DNA from: BOG-908 sp963848205
GTDB taxonomy: Bacteria; Pseudomonadota; Alphaproteobacteria; Acetobacterales; Acetobacteraceae
Assembly (NCBI GenBank): GCA_963848205.1
Contig: CAWKCV010000004.1
Location: forward strand, 186,001 to 250,000
Direction of reading: 5' to 3'
DNA length: 64,000 nucleotides
How positions within the stretch are numbered: position 1 is the stretch's first letter; each line of letters opens with the position of its first letter. The notes below the pieces were generated by a model, which did not search any database, was not told the origin of the DNA, and saw only the letters and a program-made list of their open reading frames with translations. The translations under genes and the position numbers were made by a program. Shown here one piece after another: positions 8,618 to 17,524 of this stretch.

Positions 8618-8701
8618 TGGTGCCCACCACCGGACTTGAACCGGTACGCCCGAAAGCTGCGGATTTTAAGTCCGCTGCGTCTACCATTCCGCCAGGCGGG
8701 C
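8618..8701 (-). tRNA. tRNA-Leu(UAA)
   Basis: On the minus strand an acceptor stem GCCCGCC pairs with GGTGGGC and is followed by the encoded ACCA end. The anticodon arm is GCGGA-CTTAAAA-TCCGC with anticodon TAA. The T arm has the GGTTCAAGTCC core, and an extended variable arm typical of tRNA-Leu is present. It stands alone, with its 3' end facing the PEP-CTERM gene. Confidence 0.93.
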
Positions 8702-8831
8702 AGCGTGTCCCTGGTGCCCTTCAACGGCCCGGGTTGGCAAGACACAGCCCCGCTGACCGCTGAAAAATACAATTCTCATCGGCGAAAAGAACCCTTTCTC
8801 GCCTTCTTTCACGTGCATAAACGCTGCACCC

Positions 8832-10712
8832 ATGTACCGCGCGCCGGCCATCCCACCCCCATTGCCGTCCTACGCGCCCCCCAGCCCCTGGCGCCCTGAA
8901 GCTGCGCCCAATCCCCCGCATGCACCCGCGCCTCCGCCCACTCCCGCTTCACGTGCCCCCGCGTCACGTAAGCGACGCATCCCCTGGCGCCTCATCCGCT
9001 GGTCCGTCATCGCCTTTGTCTGGCTGGGCGTCGCCGGCGCGGTCATGCTCGCCTGGTTCGTCCGCGACCTGCCCCGCCCGGAGGATGCGCTCGACGCCAT
9101 CCGCCGTCCCAGCCTGATCCTGCAGGACCGCAACGGCGCGACCATCGCCACCTACGGCGACGTGGTCGGCGAGGCGCTCCGGCTGCGCGACCTTCCCCGT
9201 TTCCTGCCCGACGCCGCCGTCTCCGTCGAAGACCGGCGCTTCTGGACGCATGGCGGCCTCGACCCCTGGGGCCTGGCGCGTGCTTTGGTCGTCGATATCC
9301 GCGCCGGGCATGTGGTCCAGGGCGGCTCCACCATAACCCAGCAGGTCGCCAAGACCCTGTTCCTGTCCAACGCGCGCACCTTCCGGCGCAAAATACAGGA
9401 GCTGATCCTCACCCTCTGGCTCGAGCGCCACTTCACCAAGACCGAAATCCTCGAGATCTGGCTCAACCGCGTCTATCTCGGCAGCGGGGCGTGGGGCGTG
9501 GACGCGGCGGCCCACATCTATTTCGGCGTCTCCGCCCGCCGCCTGAACCTCTGGCAATCGGCCGTCATCGCCGGGCTCCCCCGCGCGCCCTCCCGCTTCA
9601 ACCCGCGCACCGATGCCCATGCCGCAGCCGCCCGCGGCCGCGAAGTGCTGGCCGCCATGGTCGCCGCCGGCGCCATTACCCAGGACGCCTCCACCCAGGC
9701 CGCGTCGCAGATGCGCTTCGGCACCCACCCGCAAGGCGATGGCTGGTTCGCCGACTGGGCCGCCAGCCAGGCGCAAACGCTCGTTCCGCCTGGCACCGAC
9801 GCCATCCTGCGCTCCACCGTCGACAGCCGCCTGCAGACCACGGCCGAGACCCGCATCGCCGCCATCCTCGATGGGCCGGGCCGCCGCGTGGGTGCGACCG
9901 AGGCCGCCTGCATCGTGCTCGATGCCGACACCGGCGCCGTGCGCGCCATGGTCGGCGGCCGCACTTACGGCGCCGGCGCCTATAACCGCGCCACCATCGC
10001 CCGCCGCCAGCCCGGCTCAGCTTTCAAGCCGTTCGTCTGGCTGGCCGCGCTCGAACACGGCATGCGCCCCGACGACACGGTGCTGGACGCGCCGCTCACG
10101 ATCGACGGCTGGAGCCCGCAGGATTTCGAACCCGGCTGGCGCGGCCAGGTCACGCTGCAACACGCCCTTGCCCTCAGCCTCAACACCGCAGCCGTCCGCC
10201 TCGAACAGCGCGTCGGCGGCCCGCAGGACGTGGCCGAAGTCGCCCACCGCCTCGGTGTGGCCGACAAGCTCCCCCGCGTGCCCGCCCTCGCCTTGGGCAC
10301 CGGCGAGGTGGGCCTGCTGGAGATGACGGCGGCCTACGCCACGTTTTTCAACGGCGGCAAACGCGTCACCCCGCACGCGATCGCCACCGCGCTGGTCGAT
10401 CACACACCGCATTCGGTCACCTTCACCGACCCGATCCAGGTGGTCAGCCCCGATCTTGCGGTGATGATGTCGCGCATGATGGCGGCCGTCGTGCGCGAGG
10501 GCACCGGCCATGGTGCCTCCATCCCCGGCCGCCTCGTCGCCGGCAAGACCGGCACCACACAGGACAACCGCGATGCCTGGTTCATCGGCGCGGTGGATGG
10601 GCGCGTGATCGGGGTTTGGGTGGGGCGTGACGATGATGCGCCGATGCGCGGAGTGATGGGCGGGGGCTTGCCGGCGACCTTGTTTCGGCAGATCGGCGCC
10701 ACAATAAGGTAG
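8832..10712 (+). CDS. Class A penicillin-binding protein, PBP1A family
   Basis: A 626-residue bifunctional peptidoglycan synthase. A Pro-rich cytoplasmic N-terminus leads to one transmembrane helix (VIAFVWLGVAGAVMLAWF). The GT51 glycosyltransferase domain follows, with SVEDRRFWTHGG (catalytic Glu) and GGSTITQQVAK. The transpeptidase domain has SAFK (nucleophile Ser), SLN and KTGTTQ. It is shorter than enterobacterial PBP1A and has no obvious OB-type insert. The ATG at 8832 was chosen because it gives the complete N-terminus. Monocistronic by position. Confidence 0.92.
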   Translation: MYRAPAIPPPLPSYAPPSPWRPEAAPNPPHAPAPPPTPASRAPASRKRRIPWRLIRWSVIAFVWLGVAGAVMLAWFVRDLPRPEDALDAIRRPSLILQDRNGATIATYGDVVGEALRLRDLPRFLPDAAVSVEDRRFWTHGGLDPWGLARALVVDIRAGHVVQGGSTITQQVAKTLFLSNARTFRRKIQELILTLWLERHFTKTEILEIWLNRVYLGSGAWGVDAAAHIYFGVSARRLNLWQSAVIAGLPRAPSRFNPRTDAHAAAARGREVLAAMVAAGAITQDASTQAASQMRFGTHPQGDGWFADWAASQAQTLVPPGTDAILRSTVDSRLQTTAETRIAAILDGPGRRVGATEAACIVLDADTGAVRAMVGGRTYGAGAYNRATIARRQPGSAFKPFVWLAALEHGMRPDDTVLDAPLTIDGWSPQDFEPGWRGQVTLQHALALSLNTAAVRLEQRVGGPQDVAEVAHRLGVADKLPRVPALALGTGEVGLLEMTAAYATFFNGGKRVTPHAIATALVDHTPHSVTFTDPIQVVSPDLAVMMSRMMAAVVREGTGHGASIPGRLVAGKTGTTQDNRDAWFIGAVDGRVIGVWVGRDDDAPMRGVMGGGLPATLFRQIGATIR

Positions 10713-10732
10713 AGCGTACCTGCCACCCTGCC

Positions 10733-10866
10733 GTCATGCCCGGGGTCGTCGCTTGTATCCACGCGGTTGAGCAAGCGCGCTGCCCGGCGTGCCCATCCGT
10801 ATCGGAGCTGCAACCCCGACAACGCCACCACCGCGTGAATACGCGGGACAAGCCCGGGCATGACGT
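10733..10866. repeat. Inverted pair of the alphaproteobacterial CGTCATGCCCGGG repeat
   Basis: CGTCATGCCCGGGGTCG at the left end and CGGGCATGACG at the right end point away from each other. Between them are the half-sites ATCCACGCGGT and ACCGCGTGAATACGCG. This palindrome is a familiar dispersed intergenic element of alphaproteobacterial genomes. It fills the gap between the PBP and aldo/keto reductase genes. Confidence 0.7.
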
Positions 10867-10917
10867 CGCCAAACGCAACCCTGCGCAAGCACATCGCCGA
10901 GTTCCTGGAGCCACCCC

Positions 10918-11964
10918 ATGCAATACAACAAACTAGGCCGAACCGGCCTGCTCGTCTCCGAACTCTGCCTCGGAACCATGACCTTCGGCGGCGGCGAAGG
11001 CATGTGGCAGAAGATCGGCGCGCTGCCGCAGGCCGAGGCCGAGCAGCTTGTCGGCCGCTCCATCGATGCGGGCATCAACTTCATCGACACGGCGGACGTT
11101 TATGCGGAGGGTTTGTCCGAGCAGATCACCGGCCAGGCGCTGCGCAACCTGAAGACGCCGCGGGACCAGATCGTGGTTGCCACCAAGTGCTTCGGCCAGA
11201 CCGGACCGGGCATGAACGAGCGGGGCAACTCGCGCGCCCACGTCATCGAGGCCTGCAAGGCGAGCCTCAAGCGCCTGCAGCTCGACCATATCGACCTCTA
11301 CCAGATACATGGTTTCGATCCGGTGACGCCGATCGAGGAGACCGTGCGCGCGCTCGATACGCTCGTGCAGCACGGCCATGTCCGCTATGTCGGCGTGTCG
11401 AACTGGGCCGCCTGGCAGATCGTCAAGGCGCTGGGCATCGCCGAGCGCGAGCACCGGGCGCGTTTCGAGTCGCTGCAGGCCTATTACACACTGGCCGGTC
11501 GCGACCTGGAGCGCGAGATCGTGCCCATGCTGCGCCACGAACATGTGGGCTTGATGGTCTGGAGCCCGCTCGCCGGCGGCCTGCTCAGCGGCAAGTATGG
11601 GCGCGACGAGATGCCGGCCGATGGCCGCCGCTCGAAATTCGAGTTCCCGCCGATCGAGCCGCACGCGTTCGACATCATCGACGCCATGCGCCCGATCGCC
11701 GAGGCGCACGGCGTCTCCTGCGCGCAGATCGCCATCTCCTGGCTGCTGCACCGCCGCGCCGTCACCAGCGTCATCATCGGCGCCAAGCGCGTGGACCAGC
11801 TCGACGACAATATCGCCGCGACCAAGATCGATTTGACCGAGGCCGAGATGGATACGCTGGACCAGGTCAGCGCGCTCCGGCGCGAATATCCCGGGTGGAT
11901 GTTCGAGACGCAGGGGGCCCGGGGGAAGCTGCTGGCGGAGTTGGGTCGCAAGGCGGCGAGGTAA
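10918..11964 (+). CDS. Aldo/keto reductase
   Basis: A 348-residue cytosolic NADPH-dependent oxidoreductase with a (beta/alpha)8 barrel. The catalytic tetrad is visible: Asp and Tyr in FIDTADVYAEG, Lys in VVATKCFG and His in LYQIHGFD. C-terminal SVIIGAKRVDQLDDN is the cofactor-phosphate site. It resembles the AKR group of YajO/Tas-like enzymes; the natural substrate cannot be inferred. A ribosome site GGAG lies just upstream of ATG 10918. A family A repeat follows the stop directly. Confidence 0.9.
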   Translation: MQYNKLGRTGLLVSELCLGTMTFGGGEGMWQKIGALPQAEAEQLVGRSIDAGINFIDTADVYAEGLSEQITGQALRNLKTPRDQIVVATKCFGQTGPGMNERGNSRAHVIEACKASLKRLQLDHIDLYQIHGFDPVTPIEETVRALDTLVQHGHVRYVGVSNWAAWQIVKALGIAEREHRARFESLQAYYTLAGRDLEREIVPMLRHEHVGLMVWSPLAGGLLSGKYGRDEMPADGRRSKFEFPPIEPHAFDIIDAMRPIAEAHGVSCAQIAISWLLHRRAVTSVIIGAKRVDQLDDNIAATKIDLTEAEMDTLDQVSALRREYPGWMFETQGARGKLLAELGRKAAR

Positions 11965-12003
11965 GCAGTCCTTCTTGGAAACAAGGACCAAAAAACTTTT
12001 GCT
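11963..12003 (+). repeat. Family A palindromic repeat
   Basis: AAGCAGTCCTTCTTGG with imperfect arm AACAAGGACC, then AAAAAACTTTTGC. It overlaps the stop codon of the aldo/keto reductase gene and precedes ribA. Confidence 0.85.
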
Positions 12004-12056
12004 TGTTTATGGGTTTTGCGGGCCGACCTATGTGGGGTGATGCGCGCGGCTTTTCG

Positions 12057-13157
12057 ATGAATCTCATGTCTCCTGCTGTTGGCCTCAATCTGGCGCGTGC
12101 TGTCGATCGCGCGGTCGGCGAACTGCGTCGCGGTGTGGCTGTGGTGGTCGTCTGTGCGGACGGCGCGCGTCATCTGGCGTTGCCGGCCGAGACGGCCAGC
12201 GAAGCCACGCTGCAGGAATGCCTGGCGGCGTCCGGCGGGCCGGCCGTGTTGTTGCTGGCTCGCTCGCGCGCGGCTTCGCTCGGCTATCATCCGCCGGATG
12301 CCACCGAAGCGGGCGGGATCGCGCTGCCGCTTTCACCTGGCCAGCTGAACGTCACCAGCCTGCGACAGCTCGCCGATCCCACGTTCACCCCGCCGGCACC
12401 CGCCGGTCTGCCGACCGCCTATCCTGCTTCCGCGCCGGCGGCGATCGCATTGGCCAAGCTCGCCCGGCTGCTGCCGGCCATGCTGGCGGCCTCGGCGGGT
12501 CCGGATACAAGGGGCCTGCTCGACGTGGCGGCCGAGGACGTGCTCGCCTACACAGGCAAGACGGACGAGGCGCTTGCCCAGGCGGTGACGGCGCGCGTGC
12601 CGCTGGAGGATGCGCCGGATACGCGCATCGTGGCGTTCCGCCCGCCCGATGGCGGCATCGAGCACCTTGCCATCCTCATCGGGGCGCCCGAGGCCGCCGA
12701 GGCTCCGCTGGTGCGGGTGCATTCGGAGTGTTTCACCGGCGACATCCTGGGCAGCCGGCGCTGCGATTGCGGGCCGCAGCTTCATCAGGCGCTACGCCGG
12801 ATGCAGGCCGAGGGCGCCGGGATCATCCTTTACATGGCGCAGGAAGGCCGCGGGATCGGCCTTGTCAACAAGCTGCGCGCGTATCGCCTGCAGGACGAGG
12901 GGCTGGATACGCTGGATGCGAACCGCGCGCTGGGCTATGGCGCCGACGAGCGGAGTTTCGCGCCCGCCGCCACGATGCTGCGCCGCCTCGGCATCACGCG
13001 CATTCGCCTGCTGACCAACAACCCCGCGAAAATCGCCGGCCTGCAAGCGCACGGCATCCAGATCGAGAGCCGTGTCAGCCACACCATCCCCGCCAACGGC
13101 GAAAACAACGACTATCTCGCCACCAAAGCCACCCGCTTCGGCCACCTGCTGACATAG
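12057..13157 (+). CDS. ribA: GTP cyclohydrolase II
   Basis: First step of riboflavin synthesis (GTP to 2,5-diamino-6-ribosylamino-pyrimidinone phosphate). The C-terminal 200 residues hold the zinc site CFTGDILGSRRCDCG, the EGRGIGLVNKLRAY loop and GADERSF. About 170 residues precede them in place of a recognisable RibB domain. This long N-terminus is known in some alphaproteobacterial RibA proteins and shows no RibB active-site motif here. Start candidates are ATG 12057 and 12066; the frame is open much further upstream but overlaps the preceding gene. 366 residues. Confidence 0.9.
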   Translation: MNLMSPAVGLNLARAVDRAVGELRRGVAVVVVCADGARHLALPAETASEATLQECLAASGGPAVLLLARSRAASLGYHPPDATEAGGIALPLSPGQLNVTSLRQLADPTFTPPAPAGLPTAYPASAPAAIALAKLARLLPAMLAASAGPDTRGLLDVAAEDVLAYTGKTDEALAQAVTARVPLEDAPDTRIVAFRPPDGGIEHLAILIGAPEAAEAPLVRVHSECFTGDILGSRRCDCGPQLHQALRRMQAEGAGIILYMAQEGRGIGLVNKLRAYRLQDEGLDTLDANRALGYGADERSFAPAATMLRRLGITRIRLLTNNPAKIAGLQAHGIQIESRVSHTIPANGENNDYLATKATRFGHLLT

Positions 13158-13198
13158 CAAGATTTTTTGGTCCTTTTTCAAAAAAGGACTGCTTCCTC
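13157..13198 (-). repeat. Family A palindromic repeat (minus orientation)
   Basis: Minus-strand copy immediately after the ribA stop, ending just before the L,D-transpeptidase start. Read from the plus strand it could encode MVLFQKRTA in frame with that gene. Confidence 0.85.
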
Positions 13199-13214
13199 AA
13201 GAGTCCCATCCCCA

Positions 13215-13706
13215 ATGTCCATCGCCACCATCGGCCCAGACCGCTTCCTGCGTTTCCAAGGCCAAACCTTCCGCGCCGCCATCGGCGAGGCCGGCATCGC
13301 CAAGCGCAAGGTCGAGGGCGACAGCGCTACCCCGTCCGGCCTCCTCCCCTTACGGCGCATTCTCTACCGTGCCGACCGTGTCGCCCGGCCCAGCACGAGG
13401 CTGCCCACCGAACCGCTCTCTCCGCAGGATGGCTGGTGCGACGAGGCGACCGACAAAGCCTACAACCGCATGGTCAACCTGCCATATGACGCGCACCACG
13501 AGGAGCTGTGGCACCGCGACGAGCTCTACGACATCATCGGGATACTAGGCTGGAACGACGCGCCGGTGGAGCGCGGGCGCGGGTCGGCGATATTCCTGCA
13601 TTGTGCGCGCCCGGACTACGCGCCAACCAAGGGGTGTGTGGCGCTGGCAATGCCGGACCTGGTCGCCGTTCTGGCGGCCGGGCTCGATGCGCTTCAGGTC
13701 GGATAG
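13215..13706 (+). CDS. L,D-transpeptidase family (YkuD-like) protein
   Basis: A 163-residue protein starting MSIATIGPDRFLRFQG. The YkuD active-site region is FLHCARPDYAPTKGCVAL, with the conserved His, Gly and catalytic Cys. LWHRDELYDIIGILGWND is typical of this compact subgroup. Such proteins form or edit 3-3 peptidoglycan crosslinks, but this subgroup often lacks a signal peptide, as here, so its site of action is uncertain. An in-frame TTG inside the upstream repeat would add 16 residues encoded by the repeat; ATG 13215 is preferred. Confidence 0.82.
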   Translation: MSIATIGPDRFLRFQGQTFRAAIGEAGIAKRKVEGDSATPSGLLPLRRILYRADRVARPSTRLPTEPLSPQDGWCDEATDKAYNRMVNLPYDAHHEELWHRDELYDIIGILGWNDAPVERGRGSAIFLHCARPDYAPTKGCVALAMPDLVAVLAAGLDALQVG

Positions 13707-14176
13707 CCGAGCGCCGCGTAGATGCGGGTGGAGGGCGGCCAAGCGTGCATCACCGGCGCGCGCCAGGCAAGGGCGGCCCAGCCTAGGCCCAGCAGTATGA
13801 GAGCGCTTGCGGCCCAACTGGCCGATACCAGCAGCACGCCGCCGCGCGGTGGCGAGGCCTGCGCGGCGGCCAGGGCCACACGCTGCAGCCGGTCGGGCAC
13901 CACATCGGGATGCATCGAGCCCAGCTCCGCCGCGCTTTCGGCCGCCGGTCCGCCCGCCGGTTGCACGGGCTTCGGTTCCGGGCTGGGCGCCTTCGCTGGC
14001 GGGGCCGCCGCCGCAGGGAGAGCAGCCGCCGCAGGGAGAGCAGGCGATGCCGGGAGAGCAGGTGCGCCTGGCGCGAAATCCGCCTTGCAACGCGCGCAGC
14101 GCAGCGTCCGCCCTGCCTGCAGCACGGTTTCGGGCACCGCATAAGCGGCTTCGCAGTTCGGGCAGACGACGCGCAT
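13694..14176 (-). CDS. MJ0042-type zinc-finger membrane protein
   Basis: 160 residues from ATG 14176 (MRVVCPNCEAAYAVPE). The N-terminal zinc ribbon CPNC...CARC is the MJ0042 finger. A long Ala/Pro-rich linker follows (residues about 40-85), then one transmembrane segment (SASWAASALILLGLGWAALA) and a short periplasmic tail. In alphaproteobacteria this protein is commonly encoded divergently beside ftsE, as here, suggesting a link with cell division. Its role is not established. It overlaps the convergent L,D-transpeptidase gene by 13 bp. Confidence 0.8.
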   Translation of the reverse strand: MRVVCPNCEAAYAVPETVLQAGRTLRCARCKADFAPGAPALPASPALPAAAALPAAAAPPAKAPSPEPKPVQPAGGPAAESAAELGSMHPDVVPDRLQRVALAAAQASPPRGGVLLVSASWAASALILLGLGWAALAWRAPVMHAWPPSTRIYAALGYPT

Positions 14177-14308
14177 GATAGGACCGATCCTGCACCACTT
14201 CGATTGCCAGGTGGTAATTGGCAATCGCCCGGCCTTGGCGTCTAGAAAGCAGCGCGCCGTCGCAATGCGCCCACCCGCCACGCCGATCGAGGAAACCCGT
14301 CCGCCAGC

Positions 14309-15034
14309 ATGTCAGCGACCCAACCAGACCGCGCGATCCTGTCGCTCGAAAGCGTCCGGCTCAGCTATGGCGGCGGCCAGCCGGTGCTGCACGACATCGG
14401 TTTTGCCGTCGCGGCCGGCGCCTTCCACTGGCTGCTCGGACCCTCCGGCAGCGGCAAGACCAGCCTGCTCCGCCTGCTCACGCTCAATGTCCGCCCGACA
14501 TCCGGCCGCCTCCGCCTGCTCGGCACGCAGATCGACACAGCACCCCGTGCCGACCTGCCGGCGCTGCGCCGCCGGATCGGCATCGTGTTCCAGGATTTCC
14601 GCCTGCTGCCGCACCTCTCCGCATTCGACAACGTCGCCTTGCCCCTCCGCCTCGCCCGGCGCGCGGAGCCGCAACTCCGGGCGGACGTCGCTGACATGCT
14701 GGATTGGGTGGGCCTGGCCGACCGCGCGCACGCTTTGCCCGCTTCGCTTTCCGGCGGCGAGCAGCAGCGCGTCGCCATCGCCCGCGCGGTCATTGCCCGC
14801 CCGGCCCTTCTGCTGGCCGACGAGCCTACCGGCAATCTGGACGACGCCCAGGCGAGCCGCCTGATGCAGCTCCTCTCCGAGCTGAACCGGCTCGGCACCA
14901 CCATCATCGTTGCCACCCACAATCTCGACCTCGTCCGGCGCCACCCGGCCCCGTCGATCCATCTGCACGAAGGCCGTCTCCACGACGCGCCTGCCGACGA
15001 GCCCCAGCACAGCCAAGCGGAATGCGCCGCATGA
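14309..15034 (+). CDS. ftsE: Cell division ATP-binding protein FtsE
   Basis: A 241-residue ABC ATPase. Walker A is GPSGSGKTS, the signature LSGGEQQRVAIARA, Walker B LLLADEPTGNLD and the switch His is in VATHNLDL. FtsE with FtsX controls septal peptidoglycan hydrolases during division. Its stop codon overlaps the ftsX start (ATGA). First gene of a four-gene operon ftsE-ftsX-ydcF-plsC in which every junction is an ATGA overlap. Confidence 0.92.
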   Translation: MSATQPDRAILSLESVRLSYGGGQPVLHDIGFAVAAGAFHWLLGPSGSGKTSLLRLLTLNVRPTSGRLRLLGTQIDTAPRADLPALRRRIGIVFQDFRLLPHLSAFDNVALPLRLARRAEPQLRADVADMLDWVGLADRAHALPASLSGGEQQRVAIARAVIARPALLLADEPTGNLDDAQASRLMQLLSELNRLGTTIIVATHNLDLVRRHPAPSIHLHEGRLHDAPADEPQHSQAECAA

Positions 15035-15921
15035 GCGCGACCATCCACGCGACGGCCAGCCCGGACATGCTCTGCCTCGGCCGTTCGGCACCGGACCGCG
15101 CGCTGCCGCTGCTGGTGGCGGCCATCCTGTTTCTCGCCGCCCTGGCGGGCGCTGCCGGCGTGGCGGTCGCGGGCGCCGCGCGGCAATGGCGCAGCGGAGC
15201 CCAGCAAAGCGTCACCGTCCAGGTGCCGGGGCCCGATACGCCCGCCTACGGCCACACGCGTGCCGAGGCAGCCGCCGCGATCCTCGGGCCCGACGCGCGC
15301 CGCCTGCCCGACGCAGAAGTCGCCGACCTGATCAGGCCCTGGCTCGGCGCGGAAACCGACCGTCTCGCTTTCGCGCTGCCCGCCATCTTCGTCCTGCCCG
15401 GCGCCCTGCCGCGCGAGGCCGAGGCCCGGCTGCAACAGGCAGCCCCCGGTTCCGCGGTCACGACAGACAGTCTGTGGCAGGCACGGATCGCCGCCATCGC
15501 CGGCAGCCTGCTCGCCTGCAGCCGCCTGGCCATGGCGCTGTTCGCCCTCATTGCCGTCGGCTTGGTCGCCGTCACCGCACGCGCAAGCCTGGCCGCACGC
15601 CGCGAGACGATCGAGATCGTGCACGGCCTGGGCGGCACCGACGGCCAGATCGCCCATCGGTTCGCACGCTATCTGGCAACGCAGGCGCTCCTCGGCGGCC
15701 TGCTCGGCGCTGCCTTGGCCACGCCCATCCTGCTCGGTCTGGCACGCCTGGCCGCCCCGCTCGCGCCATCGTCTGCCTACACGAACCTGCCAGCCAGTCT
15801 CCCCGCCCTGCTGCCGCCGCCGGTCTGGATCATGCTGTTCGCGCTGCCCCTGCTCGCCGCCGCCATCGGCTGGCTCAGCGCCCAGCTCACCGTCCGCTCC
15901 TGGCTCGCCAGGCTGCCATGA
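15031..15921 (+). CDS. ftsX: Cell division protein FtsX
   Basis: 296 residues, starting at the ATGA overlap with ftsE. It has an N-terminal transmembrane helix (LLVAAILFLAALAGAAGVAVA), a periplasmic domain of about 120 residues and three further helices near 165-190, 220-245 and 265-285. This is the FtsX-type arrangement. The protein transmits ATP hydrolysis by FtsE to periplasmic hydrolase activators. The sequence is poorly conserved, as usual in this family, so assignment rests on topology and its position behind ftsE. Confidence 0.88.
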   Translation: MSATIHATASPDMLCLGRSAPDRALPLLVAAILFLAALAGAAGVAVAGAARQWRSGAQQSVTVQVPGPDTPAYGHTRAEAAAAILGPDARRLPDAEVADLIRPWLGAETDRLAFALPAIFVLPGALPREAEARLQQAAPGSAVTTDSLWQARIAAIAGSLLACSRLAMALFALIAVGLVAVTARASLAARRETIEIVHGLGGTDGQIAHRFARYLATQALLGGLLGAALATPILLGLARLAAPLAPSSAYTNLPASLPALLPPPVWIMLFALPLLAAAIGWLSAQLTVRSWLARLP

Positions 15922-16514
15922 CGCGGATCGCCCAACTGATCGTATTCGTCGTGTGCGGCCTCTTCCTCGCCTGGCTCGGCGGCTTCATCTGGTTCGTCCA
16001 GAGCGCCACCCAGGCACCCGACCCGCATGCCCAGGCGGACGGTATCGTCGTGCTCACCGGCGGCGCCGATCGCGTGGAAGCCGGCGTGCGCATGCTGCAG
16101 GCCGGTCGCGGCCGCGTGCTGCTGATCTCGGGCGTGGGCCACGGCGCCGAACTCTCCGCCTTGCTACGCGGCACCGGCATCGACGCGGCGTCGGTCGCCG
16201 GCCGCATCACCCTCGGCCACAGCGCCACTTCCACCACCGGCAACGCCGACGAGACCGCCGACTGGGTCGCCTCGCGGGGCCTTCATTCGCTGCTCGTCGT
16301 CACCGCCAGCTACCACATGCGGCGCGCCATCACCGAGCTGCAACGCAGCGTGCCGGACGTGACCCTGATCCCCGCGCCCGTGCTGCCGCCCGCCTTGCGA
16401 CGCCGTGGCAGCCTGGCCACCATCCGCCTGCTCGCCGGCGAATACACAAAATGGCTCGCCGCCCAGCTCTGGCTTGGCCGGATCGGCGCGGAAGCATTGC
16501 CGTCCCCCGCATGA
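15918..16514 (+). CDS. YdcF/ElyC family (DUF218) protein
   Basis: 198 residues: an N-terminal membrane anchor (LIVFVVCGLFLAWLGGFIWFV) and a periplasmic DUF218 domain (ADGIVVLTGGADRVEAG, SATSTTGNADETADW, VTASYHMRRA). Members such as ElyC and SanA affect envelope and peptidoglycan-precursor metabolism; the biochemical activity is not settled. It lies between ftsX and plsC with ATGA overlaps on both sides, which supports an envelope role. Confidence 0.88.
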   Translation: MTRIAQLIVFVVCGLFLAWLGGFIWFVQSATQAPDPHAQADGIVVLTGGADRVEAGVRMLQAGRGRVLLISGVGHGAELSALLRGTGIDAASVAGRITLGHSATSTTGNADETADWVASRGLHSLLVVTASYHMRRAITELQRSVPDVTLIPAPVLPPALRRRGSLATIRLLAGEYTKWLAAQLWLGRIGAEALPSPA

Positions 16515-17278
16515 TCTTCCACCTCATCTCCCGTTGCCGCGCGGCCGCCTTCGCCGTCTGGTTCTATGGCATCACGGTCGCCTTCTGCGTCGCCAGCCTC
16601 GTTCTCCGCGCGGTCTGCCCGCAATACGCGCTGCCCTACGCACAGGCCTGGGCGCGCACCGCACTCGCCGGCCTGCGCCCGCTCTGCGGCATCCGCCTCT
16701 CCATCACCGGCATGCACCACATTCCCAGGCAAGGTCCGGCACTGATCGCCAGCCAGCACCAGTCCGAATTCGACACGCTGATCTGGATGGCCCTGCTCGG
16801 CCGCCCCGCTTACGTGATGAAGCAGGAACTGACGCGCATTCCCCTGTTCGGCCGCATGCTCCTGCTTTCGGGCATGATACCGGTCGACCGCACCGCCGGC
16901 GCCGGCGCCCTGCGCGCGCTTCTCACCGGCGCACAAGCGGCGCGCGACGACAACCGTCAGTTGGTGGTGTTTCCGGAAGGCACACGCGTGCCCCCCGGTA
17001 CTGCGGTGCCGCTCCATCCCGGCATCGTCGCTATCGCCACGCGCCTGAATCTGCCCGTCATCCCCATCGCCACGAATTCGGGCGAGCACTGGCCGCGCAA
17101 CCTGCTGCACCGGCCGTCCGGCATCATCCATATCGCCATAGCCCCTCCGATCCTGCCGCCATTCAGCCGCCAGACCCTGCTGGAGCAGATCGAAACCCAT
17201 TGGCAGCAGTCCAAAAGCAGCAATTTTCAGCTTGTGGACAACCATGTGGATAACACTCAAGCGATCACCATTTCGTGA
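16511..17278 (+). CDS. plsC: 1-acyl-sn-glycerol-3-phosphate acyltransferase
   Basis: 255 residues. An N-terminal membrane segment is followed by the PlsC domain with HQSEFD (the HX4D catalytic motif), GMIPVDR and VVFPEGTR (substrate binding). It makes phosphatidic acid from lysophosphatidic acid in phospholipid synthesis. Last gene of the ftsEX operon, linking membrane-lipid supply with division. The last codons (VDNHVDN) overlap two DnaA-box-like sequences, and the C-terminal tail beyond about residue 235 is unlike other PlsC proteins. Confidence 0.92.
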   Translation: MIFHLISRCRAAAFAVWFYGITVAFCVASLVLRAVCPQYALPYAQAWARTALAGLRPLCGIRLSITGMHHIPRQGPALIASQHQSEFDTLIWMALLGRPAYVMKQELTRIPLFGRMLLLSGMIPVDRTAGAGALRALLTGAQAARDDNRQLVVFPEGTRVPPGTAVPLHPGIVAIATRLNLPVIPIATNSGEHWPRNLLHRPSGIIHIAIAPPILPPFSRQTLLEQIETHWQQSKSSNFQLVDNHVDNTQAITIS

Positions 17279-17500
17279 CCGCACAGCTATTCCGCCCCCG
17301 TTGTGCAGCAGGATTTTTCGCGTCCTCGCTTCACCTGGACCAATCTGCCCCACCCCTTCAGGGGATGTGGATGAAACTGTGCAACTTGTTGTTAAGCAAA
17401 AGCTTCTCCGATGTACGCCGTTTTGTGATCTGTAATTGGCTCGCGACTCGCAACCTGTGCGTGCGCGCAATGATGAAATCCTGTCCAGAGATGTGGATGA
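17233..17500. promoter_or_regulatory. Cluster of four DnaA-box-like 9-mers
   Basis: TGTGGACAA (17233-17241), TGTGGATAA (17245-17253, exact complement of the TTATCCACA consensus), TGTGGATGA (17366-17374) and TGTGGATGA (17492-17500) all lie in the same orientation. They cover the plsC end and the following gene-free 246 bp, which is also richer in A+T than its surroundings. It could be a DnaA-binding regulatory site, an origin-like region, or chance. Confidence 0.35.
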
Positions 17501-17524
17501 ATTCGTCGGTGCGAGCGGCAAACC

